This document shows positions 34,537-45,766 of a stretch of DNA of 64,000 nucleotides, piece by piece. Location of the stretch: the NCBI RefSeq assembly GCF_001723175.1, contig NC_064653.1:1178001-1242000 (forward strand), written 5' to 3'. Under the pieces are notes generated by a model. The model was not told the DNA's origin and made no database searches. It saw only the letters and a program-made list of their open reading frames with translations. The translations under genes and the position numbers were made by a program. Numbering within the stretch: position 1 is the stretch's first letter; every line of letters begins with the position of its first letter. This DNA comes from Penicillium oxalicum. Taxonomy: Eukaryota; Ascomycota; Eurotiomycetes; Eurotiales; Aspergillaceae.

Positions 34537-34903
34537 AGCGAGTGTCTCAATGCGTCAAGCACCTGTACATAAAAAAAACCTTGCTGATAGATTCGTGATG
34601 GGAAATAAGTCACACCGTCTTCTTTAATCAATACCCACAATTGTGAGAACTGTTGCCCACCAGCATGTCTCGAAATGCTCGAATCAATTTCATGTTGCCG
34701 AATTTGGCTCAGTAGCACCACTCTAAGACCCATCGGTGGGTCACGGGCCGAAGAAATTCCATACTGCGGGTCTTGGCAGCGGAATGGGAAAAAAAAAAGT
34801 CTCGAATCGCGGGACTTGTGGTCGACGCTTGATTAACATCAAACTTCCAGATTCTTGTTTCTGTTTTCCTGTCTTCCCGGCTCGTCGGGCTCTTACATTC
34901 ACC
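34537..34903. other. Intergenic, Dbp7 promoter
   Basis: 3' flank of pantothenate synthase and promoter of Dbp7, with a pyrimidine-rich stretch (34855-34880) just upstream of the Dbp7 ATG. No gene is seen. Confidence 0.6.
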
Positions 34904-37218
34904 ATGGCTGACGATGGTATGCTCTTGAACTTTGCCATCAGTGACTCTGTCATCAAACCCGAAGCAAAATTCAAAGGAGGGACATGGCGGGACCGGCTCT
35001 CCGCAAAGAAGCGTTCGCAACATCGTGTTAAGCCTGGAGATGGGAAAGCAATGGCAGCAACAAGAGTCACGAACCCAAGAACCCAAATCAAATTGCAGTG
35101 GGCACCAGACCCGCTAAGCGGCAAAAGACCGATTCAGATGGCCTCGAAGGTGATCGCGATCCCGAGCGCCGACAGCGGTCACAACAGCAAGGAACCCAGA
35201 GAGACCCCCGCCAATTTGTGTCTTCTCTTTTCACAAGCAATCCAGCGCCGCAAAACTCAGCTGAACCCCGTAACGAAGAACCGACGGAGGAGACGAAACC
35301 GACGAATGCGCCACTGATCGACGGAATCGACACATTCACCAATCTAGGCTTATCACCGAGTCTCGCCGCGCATCTTCTCACCAAGTTGGAATTGAAGGCA
35401 CCAACGGCCATTCAAAAAGCGTCGATCTCACAATTGTTGAAGGAGGAGAGCGATGCATTCATTCAGGCCGAAACCGGATCAGGAAAGACTTTGGCTTATC
35501 TCCTCCCACTGGTACAACGGATTATGGCTCTTTCAAAAGCAACCAAAGAAGCTGGTGTGCATCGAGACAGTGGCCTGTTCGCCATTATTCTGGCCCCGAC
35601 TCGCGAGCTGTGCAAGCAAATCTCAGTTGTCTTGGAAAATCTTCTTCGCTGCGCAACCTGGCTTGTCGCAGGTACCGTCATTGGTGGAGAGAAGAAAAAG
35701 TCAGAAAAGGCACGTCTACGAAAAGGATTGAACATCCTGGTCGCTACACCCGGACGTCTGGTGGATCATTTGGACAACACACAAGCGCTGGATGTCAGCA
35801 ACGTGCGATGGCTGGTTCTTGACGAAGGTGATCGTCTGATGGACCTAGGCTTCGAGGAAGAATTGCAGGGCATCGTGCAGAAGTTGGATGCGAGACAACG
35901 ACCGAGCCGCATTCCTGGTGTCCCGACAAGGAGAACAACAATTCTGTGTTCGGCGACTCTGAAAATGAACGTCCAGCGACTTGGCGAGATCAGTCTGAAG
36001 GATGCTGTGCATATCAAGGCGGATCCCAGCGAAGAAGAAGAGCAAGGCCGGGGCGTGGACAAGGATGGAGATGAATCGTTCCGCGTGCCCGCCCAGCTCA
36101 AGCAGACTTATGCGATTGTTGCAGCAAAGCTGCGCCTAGTCTCATTGACAGCCTATCTCAAGCGGACATTCATTCGCAAGGGCTCAGTAATGAAAGCCAT
36201 CGTTTTCGTCTCGTGTGCAGACGAGGTTGATTTCCTTTTCGAAGTTTTCTCCAAGAAGCATGGTGAGAGAGGCACCAAAAAGGACGAGGACGTGAAAGAT
36301 GAAGAGGAGGAGGAAGAGGAGGATGAAAAGTTGAAGAAAGAGAAGGAAAAAGAACGTTCTGAACTCTCGCCCCACGGAACTATTGCTCCTGGATCAGCAT
36401 TCTCATATCCCGCAAATCCCGTCACCCTGCATCGACTGCACGGATCTCTACCCCAACACGTTCGGACGTTCACTCTCAACTCCTTCTCTAAGAGCAAAAC
36501 CGCCTCAGTGATGATTTGTACCGATGTCGCTTCTCGCGGTCTCGATCTGCCCAATGTTGACCTGGTCATTGAGTACGATCCTGCGTTCAGTGCCGATGAT
36601 CACACACATCGAATTGGTCGTACAGCCCGTCTTGGTCGAGACGGACGAGCTCTGATCTTCTTACAACCCGGGTGTGAAGAGAATTACGTGGAAGTCCTGA
36701 AGCGTGGATATCGCGATGGAGGAAAATCACTGGCCCGTACAGACGCGACCGAGATTCTGAAGCGCGGGTTCGGCGCAAGCCCCGATTCCAGCTCCAAGAA
36801 TTGGGAGGAAAAAGCAACCGATTGGCAAATGGACGTGGAGCGATGGACCTTGGAGAACCCAGAGTATCTCGAGATGGCTCGACGTGCATTCCAATCTCAC
36901 GTTCGCGCCTATGCAACCCATATTGCGGCGGAGCGAAGCATGTTCAACATCAAAGAGCTGCACCTGGGTCATCTTGCCAAGAGCTTTGCTTTGCGGGACC
37001 GGCCTGGCAAGATCAACGTGCCCGGTCTGCGTCAGGGCAAGGAAGAGACGAAGAAGGATTTCAAGGCCGGTCGAGGTGCTGCGCTGGGCAAGCGCAAGGC
37101 GGGTGAGGATTCTACAACGGCATCTAATGTGGACGAGGCTGCTCGGGAGAACGCGCGCAAGATGAGAGCCAAGATGAAGGAGCACATGGGAGGTGCCAGT
37201 GAATTCAATCTGGCTTGA
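34904..37218 (+). CDS. dbp7: ATP-dependent RNA helicase Dbp7 (DEAD-box), with a frame break near the N-terminus
   Basis: Nucleolar helicase of 60S ribosome assembly. The ATG at 34904 begins MADDGMLLNFAISD and continues FKGGTWRDRLSAKKRSQHR, the recognised Dbp7 N-terminus. The frame then has to change: from 35044 the second frame reads EPKNPNQIAVGTRPAKRQKT and stays open to 37218. One missing base near 35042-35044 (in GATGGGAAAG), or a 74-nt intron 35025-35098 with an unusual GTGTTA donor, would each fix it. Helicase motifs: AETGSGKT, PTRELCK, ATPGRL, DEGD (the family's variant of DEAD), SAT, TDVASRGLDLP and HRIGRTARLGR. A Glu-rich insert (about 36295-36350) and a lysine-rich C-terminus are present. 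It is convergent with Asa1. Confidence 0.9.
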
Positions 37219-37332
37219 TCCGTTTTGGTTTGGTTTAGTTTTGATCTTGTTTTTTGTTTCCCCCTCTGCTCTCAAGACTTCGTGTTGAGGCGATTCAACC
37301 ATTATCATTGTACAAGAGCATTAGCATATGTT

Positions 37333-38718
37333 TCAGTAGATATCCCATAATGAAATCTTGCCATCCTTGGACCCAGCGACCAGCCAGTGCGTATGTTGTG
37401 TCTTGTGTGAACGCTGCTGATGCACCGCCGCAAGTGACCTTGTCTGCACGCCACCCTCGACCGTGTGGTGCTCCCCTGGAGGCGCCGCCTCGGCCATCCC
37501 GTTGATCTCTCCAAAAGCCACGGTATAGCATCCGTCCTTGTGCCATTTGAGCACAGCCAGCTCCTTCATTGTCTTGCAAGAGTACACCCTCACCCTGCTG
37601 TCCCAGCCAGCAGTTGCAAAAACCTTGGCGTCGTCACGAATGCGAAGCCCCTGCTGACCAGAATGTTTTGTATTGACCACTTTCAGCGCCTGGTCTTCCA
37701 CGAAATGCTTGGCCGGACGAGCTCCCGTAAGACCAGCGCCGGGTATTGGGTGCTTAATGAGCAAGGCATCCGCAGAGGACGAAATGAAGTAGTCGTGCGA
37801 TGGAGCCACGTCAAGTGATAAGACGGGTTGAGTATGAGGCCGGCTCGCATAGATCTTATTCCATTCCCAGGATGCTGGGTGCGTCGTCCCAGTCTCAATA
37901 TCCGATAGGCTCAATATCCCCTTGCGCAAAAAGACCATGATATGGCCATCTTCAAAAGCTGACGCGACGTAGACGTCGCCTGTAAGAGAAATGAAGAGAT
38001 TCACGGCCATGAGCATACCGGTTTTCACAGAGGGGTCCGATTTGATAGTCGTCAGGCGACGCTCGGAGGGCAAATGGAAGATATCAATGCCTCCCGAGTC
38101 CAATGCATTAGGCACAGCAAAAAGAACGTGTCGATGCGTGGCTGTCGCTTTCGCATCTTCGGATTGACCCTGTCCCTGTGACTGTGAAGTCGTACCGAAA
38201 GTCGTCATGGAAAAAGCGCAAAAGTTTAGCGCATTCACAGGTAGGGAGTGAAGCAGCCATGGCTGTGTTCCTTTCTGCTCAGTATTTGTCGTAGTGACAT
38301 CGACAGGGAGGGTCTTGTCAAGAAATCCCTCGTCTTCAGCGCGGAGCTTCCACACACAGAGTCTATGATCTCGACCATGTCTGTTTTTTTTCCCGCGGAA
38401 GGTTCTTGAATATTAGTCTGGGTAGCTTGGCGCTTTTTCATTGACGGGGTTAAGACTTTACGTATAGATTTCCGTCAGTCCTGGCTCAACACTGAGAGCT
38501 TTCACTTCGAGAACAGCTCCCGCATGTGCTTTCCACGTTGTCACTGGGCGTTTGGCTACGAGGTCCCAGATGACCACCCAACCATCTGCGTCCGCTGATA
38601 AGAGTCGAAGATTTTGTGCGAAGACATGAAGAGCATGAATCGGTGCCGCGTGTCCTCGAAGTATGTATATTGGAGTCGCTAGGGGATGCTGAGTCTGAGC
38701 AGAGGTCGCACTAGCCAT
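37333..38718 (-). CDS. asa1: ASTRA-associated protein 1 (WD40 repeat, Asa1)
   Basis: Exons complement(38462..38718) and (37333..38380), 434 aa; the intron (GTAAAG...AACAG) joins GLTEIYT to HGRDHRLCVWKL in frame. WD40 repeats are visible: YILRGHAAPIHALHVF with GWVVIWDL, DHRLCVWKL, the mid-repeat segments GHIMVFL and DALLIKH, then WDSRVRVYSCKTMKELAVLKWH and the final DGKISLWDIY. Asa1 belongs to the ASTRA complex, which assists Tra1/TTT assembly and chromatin regulation in the nucleus. The stop codon is 115 bp from that of Dbp7, so the genes are convergent and 3' UTRs probably overlap. Confidence 0.9.
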
Positions 38719-38990
38719 GATCTTGGAATTTAATGTTTTCTATCACAGCAGTTGCAAGATTCGGTCGTGTTGTTGGTGGAGGGAGATACAATATGCTCGT
38801 CGCTCGAAGATTCCGCTTTACCGCACCGCCTCGGACGAATGCTCACACAACCCAGTCAGTAAGATGGAATGCTTCAATTATGGAGAGAGATTGACTGTTC
38901 CAAAAAAAAGAATCACACAAAAATAAAAATAAGGAATCACCAAATTGTTCTTACCCAAGATGTTCATTTTTAGGAAATGGCAAAAAGCAT
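38719..38990. other. Short intergenic, Asa1 promoter
   Basis: Promoter of the minus-strand Asa1 gene and 3' flank of tRNA-Ala. A/T-rich; no gene. Confidence 0.6.
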
Positions 38991-39090
38991 TGGACTCACG
39001 GGGAATTGAACCCCGGACCACTCCCAATCTTCGTCAACTTCAGATGAAGTCAGCTGCGAAGGGAGTATCATACCCCTAGACCATAAGCCC
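38991..39090 (-). tRNA. tRNA-Ala (CGC) with a 28-nt intron
   Basis: The acceptor stem GGGCTTA pairs with TGAGTCC and carries the G3:U70 wobble pair that marks alanine tRNAs; the discriminator base is A. The anticodon stem is CTCCC/GGGAG and the loop starts TTCGCA (anticodon CGC). The 28-nt intron follows position 37, the canonical site, and contains a self-complementary ACTTCATCTGAAGT. The T arm is CGGGG-TTCAATT-CCCCG. The mature length is 72 nt without CCA. Confidence 0.88.
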
Positions 39091-39491
39091 GAATTGCTTG
39101 AAAGTCAGACAAGATAACAATTTATAACCATTATAACGGAAATCGACTCATTGTCAATGAATCTTCGACAATCCAAGCATGCCTCTACCATCAAGGTTCA
39201 ATCACTCATCCTGACATATCATCGGTCAACTGGTTGATTTATTTCAAACATTCGGTATACACTGCTCAAATGAAACCGATGTGGCTTTGTTGCAATTTAT
39301 CTAACGGTTGAAATTTCTTGTCGAGAGAGAAATTCACGAAACACCTAGTACCGGTGGGGTGTACGGGTAAGCAGAAGTGGCCTCGACTTGCCCGTTTACA
39401 CATTGTCATCTCATGCATTCGCTAATGAGGTGCGTTTCCATTTCCATGTCATTCGTAATCTAGTCCATCTTTGATACACTCATCATTAAGT
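39091..39491. other. Short intergenic
   Basis: Upstream of tRNA-Ala and 3' flank of the Zn2Cys6 regulator gene. No gene is seen. Confidence 0.6.
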
Positions 39492-41639
39492 TCAAGAGAT
39501 ATACGACGAGAGCAAATGAGGATCCAACCCGTGGTGATGGGGCGCAACGTAATGTTCCTGATATGGGTGATTTTCCATCGAGAAGTCACCCACATCAAGG
39601 AGAGGGTTGGACAATCCAGGGGGAAATTCTGGACCCTTGGGTATTGACAAGCCTGGATCCAACCCAAAATGAAGGTGGTACAACTGCGTGGGATCCATTG
39701 TCTCGGGTTGGGACTGAGAGACACCCCAGATCTGTTTGAGTTCTTCTTGTATCGGCCCGGCATGCCAACTGGTATTCTTCACGAGAGTGTCAAAGATAGC
39801 GAGCACCTCCTTCTGTGAATCCTCGGTCTTCAGACATTCCGCGGCGAGAGCGAGGCATCGGATTGACACATTAATAATTCCCTTGTCCTTTGTATTCGCT
39901 GCGATGCCACAGATATCATGCGCATGCGTCTGTTGCATTTTCCGATGATACTCAGCTTGCAAAGGATGAGCCTTACCGAGCATAAGACAGGCCGTATGAT
40001 AGAACAGCTGAGAGACGGTCGCAAGCCGACTCGGAAGCCTATTACAATCTGTTAGTTTGCCTCGTTCTGCTAGCTAAAGGTTTCGAATGACCGCACCAAA
40101 TCCAGGGGAATGAGGACGTATTTTGTGCCTGCCAGGGAGCTACATGGCCCAAAGGCTTCAGTGTTCTGGGGGCGTGCTCATGCCATTGTTGACATAACAA
40201 TTCATAATGAGACCATTCCGTGTAAACGTCACTCAACTCATTCGCATAGCTTAATGAGCCATTGATCGATTGAAGCGATTCGGCGGTGATTCGAAAATTT
40301 GCGATTTTCGCGCAGATATAGATGATCCGGTGGAGCCAAAGCTCCTCGGAATTTCCAAGTAAGTGGGCGTGAGGAGTATGTTGATGCATGTTCATATCCA
40401 CACCCCAGGTGTCAGGGTTCCAAGACAAAGTCCACTTGTAATGTAATGCGCTCAGCAGCTCCATGCCCACGCTGATCCAGAAAGATGCACCTCCTAGACC
40501 AGGCGTTCGGGCCGTCCATCCACATTCACGAATTAGAGCTCTCGAACCCGCAATATGATTAGCGCTCGGTGATTGTTGGGGCGCCATAATCTCGTAGATA
40601 CTGAGCACCAAAGCAGCGGTTGTGCAGAGAACCGAATCACGGTTTGGATCGTGCATGGCAATCATCAGGTCTTCTGTGGCTTCGTCATAATGCTTGGTAG
40701 CCTTGTTGACGTCAAACGATGGGTCAACGAGCGACAGATGTCGAGCGCCACAAGCCAAGAACGCCTTGAGCAAGACCGGTTCCCCGAGAGCATGCATAGG
40801 GAGAATGTGGGAGAACTGCATTTCGGTCAGCCAGGGTACGACGAGCCGACTGGGGATGTTCTTACATATCGTGTCGAGACCAGCGAATCCATCCAGCATC
40901 CGACCTCATCAACATATGCTCGCAGGAGAAGAATCTGTTCTGGATCGCACAGAGAAGTTGGGGGATACTGTCTCGCCACGAGCCTGCGTGCAAAAGCAGA
41001 TGTTCCATGCGGCAGCAATTCGTCGCCCGGCAGGAAGTGTGTATCGTGGATATGCCAAGCCTCTGAAGCACCGAGGAAGTCTGCAGCGCCGGCATGAGAG
41101 AGATCCAATGCGGCAGGATCAAAAGTATGGGCCACGGATTGAAAAAGACTCGCTAACTGATCGTGATCCAATACGTTGAAAGCGTCATGATCTAGTTCTC
41201 TGCGCTCGTCGATGGGACTCTCAGGCTGAAGCGGAGGGTACCTTTCGGACCCCCCCACGTATTCCGACGCGATGAAGCGAGAATCATCTCGAAAAGTCAC
41301 TTTTGCACCGCGAGGTCGGGCAATTGTATGCGGAGGCGCCACTGTTTGAATGTCGATAAAGTTCAAGCGAATACCGCGCCGACAGACCCTGTCGGATTTG
41401 CGACAGTTCAGACACCGCCCCAATGCTTCGTCACATTTGAGATGCCTCTCGCGGCATGTCAAACATCCAGTGCGCACTCGTTTGGCTTTCGTATCCGCAA
41501 TTTCGGTCGATTTCTCCCGAACCGCGCTCGATGCACGAGGTGAATCGTCATTCTTGGCTTTCGATGCTGCGGGCTTCGAATTGATTTTGGGAGAAGGTTG
41601 CCGTTGTGCTTTCGCTTGCGAACGAGTCTTGAGGTTCAT
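39492..41639 (-). CDS. Zn2Cys6 fungal transcription factor
   Basis: Three exons: complement(40866..41639), (40097..40815) and (39492..40038), 679 aa. The 50-nt first intron (GTAAGA...CTGAC...CAG) is needed to join WMDSLVSTRY to FSHILPMHALG. The Zn cluster is C59-C62-C69-C76-C79-C86 (CX2CX6CX6CX2CX6C) in RTGCLTCRERHLKC and what follows. A basic, Ser-rich N-terminus precedes it, and a middle-homology region (LLKAFLACGARHLSLVD and onwards) resembles the fungal-specific regulatory domain. The start is the ATG at 41639 (MNLKTRSQ); ten codons upstream the frame is open only from a TTG. Target genes are unknown; the nearest candidate is the MFS transporter at 42574-44475, encoded on the same strand immediately upstream. 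Confidence 0.88.
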
Positions 41640-42573
41640 GGTCGTCTTCAACTGGATCTCTGACCACAAGCTCTCTACAATTGACTACCGTTGATCGCGC
41701 GTTTGTCCTAGTCGCCAGCGCCGACTGGAACAGTCGGCTTGCGGCCCAATCGAGGAATTTCGTATGCGCAAATGTTCGTGAACGCCTCTTCCCGAATTGC
41801 CATGTTCTCGGTCACTGACAGAGGCTGTTCTTTGTGACTGTCCAAACAAGTTTATGCTCCCAGGTATATGTCCATGCGTTTGCGGAGACGCCGAGATGAT
41901 GTCCAAAAATTTGCGACCGGGGGAAGGATTGGTTCGCTTTCCGCCGGACCACACGCACAGGCCGAGATGAGGGGCGAGGGGGGGCAGGAAGGTCAACCGG
42001 GGGTTTGACCTTTAGCTGTGTCCGATGACCATCTGATTGGGCTATGCGCAGCCACGTCTACCGGGTCATTGTTCTGAATACTAGTCAGTAGTCACCGTTC
42101 CTTGCGTCTGATGAAAGTCGATGTACGTCGGGATCGAATCGGGGACAATGAATGGCAGATTCGGTCGAGGCCAGTGGACCCAAACGCGGAGTTGAAGAGG
42201 GCAAAAAGGTGGAGCCACTCGAATTGGGTGCCCCAAATATCAGGAATCCAGGCGTTACGGCTGCATTCGTGACTCAGGTGACCTTCTTGAGCTGACAGAC
42301 AAGCCAGTCATCACGACCACTTTAATACAAGAAGTACGCGCACGACGCTCCGGGCGGCTCTTTCCTTGGTCGCGGTAAGATGCTTCGCCGAGATTTTGAC
42401 AGGTCGGCACGGGTGTCGACATCGCGTGACACGCTCTGCACGTCATCATACTTGAGGTCATGTTAGGCAAGAACCCCTCGGTGATTCATCCCTTGGTAGG
42501 GCATCAGATATTCGCATAGAGCACGAATCCACCGTAAATGCACGTACGGGTATGATTTCGAAATTAGCTATGA
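41640..42573. other. Intergenic, regulator promoter
   Basis: Promoter of the Zn2Cys6 gene and 3' flank of the MFS transporter. No gene supported. Confidence 0.55.
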
Positions 42574-44475
42574 CTATTTTTTTCTATCCCCAAGTCTGGG
42601 CAATTGAAGTCGCGAATGTAAAATCAACATGACAAGACCCCAAACAGCCGCAGAAAAGAAAGTGAAACGTAAGGCTGCAGCATATGCTTGGATCACTGTG
42701 GACTCATTAGCAATCCCTTTCAAGGCAGAACGGAGAAGATGGGTGTAAACCGCTTCCTTACCTTCTTGTTGATGAAGTGAATCCAGCTCAGCAATGGCAC
42801 GGATGGATTTGCGCACAAGACCGATGACATGAGCCTTCTCGGGGCCGGTCACTTTGAATTGTAGCTGCCAGTTCAAAGTGTTTTGGAGAATCCAGCTGCT
42901 CACCGAGACGCCCATGACAGAACCCAAATTACGCGCCAATCCCAGGGTGGTGGTTGTGACTGCCTGCTCATCCTGTGCGCTCGTCGATAGAATTGAAACC
43001 ATCAAGCTTGGAAAGGCAAAACCTTGACCAAGACTGGATAGTGATACGCAAATCATGGCAAGCGTATCTGGCGTGTCGACACCCATCACAGCAGCGGCAC
43101 AACCACCAATAACCATGCTAATGCCCCCGACAATAATGGTTGGCTTCATGCGCCTCAGCCGAGTGATCAAAAAGCCCGTCCCCACGCTGGAAACCGTCAC
43201 GGCAACCGACGCGGCTACAAGACGAAGTCCAGAGTCCGTGGGACTAGCAAGCTTAACGACTTGAAAATACAGAGGGGCGTTGAACATCATCGTGTTTACC
43301 GAAACTGCTCCGAAGAAGTTTCCGAAGATGATGCTGGCTCGAGGATCTTGCGTCAGCAGTTCCACGGGGAGCACTGCCAATGTGACATGGCGCTCGTATC
43401 GCACAAGGATGATAGTCAAGACCAGGGCCGAGAGAAGGGAGCAAATCACCACCGGGTGGCTCCAGGGAAAAACATTACCACCCAAGTTCAAGCCCATGAT
43501 CAAGGCGGTCACGGCCAAGACGAGAAATGCAGACCCGGTCAGGTCCACGTTCCGAATCACTTGTCTCAGGGTCATGCGCTCAGAGCCGACCAGCTTGATG
43601 CCAAGTTCTGCAGGGACGGTGATCGCCGCGAGAATAAAGTAGACAAAAATGAAGGGTAATTGAATGAGGAAGGCGTTCCTCCAGCCAATGGAGTCACATA
43701 AAAACCCACCAAAGGCCAGTCCGGTGCAACTTCCGATGCCCAGGCAGAAATTGAGGTATGACTGGTAGATCCCTCGATACTCAAGGCGCACAAGATCGCT
43801 GGAGATGACTTGACCCATGGACATGACTCCGCCAGCACCCATTCCGCAAAGAGCCCGAGCCGCGATGAAGCTACCGATACTTTGTGCGAGACCGCACCAC
43901 GCCGTAGTCACGAAGAAGACGAAGATGGAAAATAGGTACACCGGTTTCCGCCCCAGAGCATCTGAGGTGCGTCCAAAGAGGGGCATGAGTGCCGTAGAGG
44001 TCAGAAGAAATCCAGTCGACAGCCAAGAGGCTGAATTGGCCGCATGAAAGTACGAGGTAATCACAGGGTGACTCGACGCCATTAGGGTGGAATCGAAGAA
44101 CCCGATGATATAGCCCAGCATGATGCCCGAGAAGATGGCCCAAAACTGTGACGGTGACACATCGATGAATCGATTGCCATACGTGGACTCATTTGGAGAT
44201 GTCGATGGTAACGAATGGTAAGAGGAATGGCTTTTCCTTCTCAGACTCGCAGATAGAATTCGTTCTAGGCCAGGCTCGATGTCCAAGCTTGGTGCGGATG
44301 AAGCTTGAGTGAGAACAGGGAAGAGAATCTCGTCTTCAATCACGGATTGTGACGAGCCCACTCCCGCGCTATCTCGTGGTTCTTCGGTGGCAGCCTGGTA
44401 GTCCACATGGCGAAACCTGGGAGGATCCCTTAAGAGCGGAGTCTCCTCATGTTCTGTCGAAGGGTAGTTCGACAT
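42574..44475 (-). CDS. MFS transporter, 14-TM Vba/Fnx1-like (DHA2)
   Basis: Intronless, 633 aa. A long soluble N-terminus of about 105 residues contains a dileucine-type acidic motif (EHEETPLLRDPP) used for vacuolar sorting in this family. Hydrophobic segments then give about 14 helices; motif A is FGRTSDALGRKPVYLF and the C-motif-like region is ALCGMGAGGVMSMGQVI. The closest families by eye are yeast Vba1-5 and fission-yeast Fnx1, which import basic amino acids into the vacuole; some relatives are multidrug exporters. Vacuolar location is an inference from the N-terminal motif. The adjacent Zn2Cys6 regulator could control it. Confidence 0.85.
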   Translation of the reverse strand: MSNYPSTEHEETPLLRDPPRFRHVDYQAATEEPRDSAGVGSSQSVIEDEILFPVLTQASSAPSLDIEPGLERILSASLRRKSHSSYHSLPSTSPNESTYGNRFIDVSPSQFWAIFSGIMLGYIIGFFDSTLMASSHPVITSYFHAANSASWLSTGFLLTSTALMPLFGRTSDALGRKPVYLFSIFVFFVTTAWCGLAQSIGSFIAARALCGMGAGGVMSMGQVISSDLVRLEYRGIYQSYLNFCLGIGSCTGLAFGGFLCDSIGWRNAFLIQLPFIFVYFILAAITVPAELGIKLVGSERMTLRQVIRNVDLTGSAFLVLAVTALIMGLNLGGNVFPWSHPVVICSLLSALVLTIILVRYERHVTLAVLPVELLTQDPRASIIFGNFFGAVSVNTMMFNAPLYFQVVKLASPTDSGLRLVAASVAVTVSSVGTGFLITRLRRMKPTIIVGGISMVIGGCAAAVMGVDTPDTLAMICVSLSSLGQGFAFPSLMVSILSTSAQDEQAVTTTTLGLARNLGSVMGVSVSSWILQNTLNWQLQFKVTGPEKAHVIGLVRKSIRAIAELDSLHQQEGKEAVYTHLLRSALKGIANESTVIQAYAAALRFTFFSAAVWGLVMLILHSRLQLPRLGDRKK

Positions 44476-45766
44476 CGCCAGGTCAATTCCACCGCCACAG
44501 GGCCAGTGTGGATTTGCACTTTGTCAAAAGTCAGCTATGCCAGTTGATCGGGAGATACGCCCAAGAAATCAAAATTCTATTGAAGAACCGGCCTTTGTTC
44601 ACCAAACCTCGGCCTCGAGCAAGTAAAAAAAAAGGTTCTGATGTGAGCGGAAAAATCGACACGATCGCAGGATGACTCTACCCATGTAAGCGTGCCAAGG
44701 GTGGAGATGCCGTCCTCCTCACCAGCGCCACCTCAATCTACCTATTTCGGCTTCTCCACCATAACAAGCAGATGATTGTGCAAGCAAGCCTGGTAATAGA
44801 TCTGAGTCCAATATCGCGGTGATAATGCCTACCAATTACCGTGCTCAATACCCTTTGATATGTCTAAATGTGAAGGCTACAGGTTGGTCAATGATCCTGC
44901 TGTATATTGCGTGAGTCCTCGCGCTGCTCCAGTCGTGATTGTTAGACTACCCATGGCCCCAATCATCAATTGATTGCGGCACCAAACATCCATTCAGACC
45001 TATGAATTATAGGCTTGCAGTTCTCTTAAAGCTAGGGCAGGATGGAGAGGTATTGATAGATCAGGCTCCAGTCTTGACACACTGAAGGGCAATACTTAGT
45101 AGCTTCCAGTCTGACATGGAATGCGTGCATACTGCAGAGTGTTCCACTTGTGGTCCACGCCCAGTTACAAGACGATGCACTGATCGCGGCGTGATTCTAA
45201 GGTATAAATTCTGAATCTCAGATTCACTCGCACGCGCCGAAATTCAATCCTCCCTACGAGTGTGTATTGCAACGCAAAGAGAGTGGCCTGGGTTCAGTGT
45301 GATAGGATCGGTCCGCAAACCGATCATCGGTCGACCACCTTTTTGGTGGGACACAAGATTGGATTCATGTATTCATCACAGCAACAAGCAGTGCTTGCGC
45401 ATACAGCAAGTATCATCTATCAAAGCCACCAATGAAGTCTAAGCTAAAAACAATGCAATCCTCTCCTTCGCCGTGAATGCGTGTCATAAGCTCGTCGGAA
45501 GAGTGCACCAGGCACGTCCTCCCATGCATGTGTAAGTCAAAACGCCCCTCTCCCCAACCCACTCGGAGCCATAATTTTTTTTCATGCGCAGGTATAGCAA
45601 CCAAAACAAGACCGCCCATATGTCGGATGGATCGATGCGAACGTGGCGCGAACGCCATTATAATATAAACAGTTGATCGCTGGAGACAGGGGGGTGTTAA
45701 TCCAAGAATGCGAGAGTGAGCAAAAATGGAGATGAGAATGACCCGGAAATGAACCCAAGAGGCATC
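44476..45766. other. Intergenic, 1.3 kb
   Basis: Promoter of the MFS gene and 3' flank of the OTU gene. No coding region or clear repeat is seen. Confidence 0.55.

Noticed and set aside
35098..37218. Dbp7 starting at the GTG at 35098
   Set aside because: The true N-terminus MADDGMLLNF lies upstream at 34904; a GTG start is not credible for a fungal gene.
40816..40899. Apparent frameshift in the Zn2Cys6 gene
   Set aside because: Explained by a good 50-nt intron (GTAAGA donor, CTGAC branch, CAG acceptor) that restores the frame and conserved sequence.
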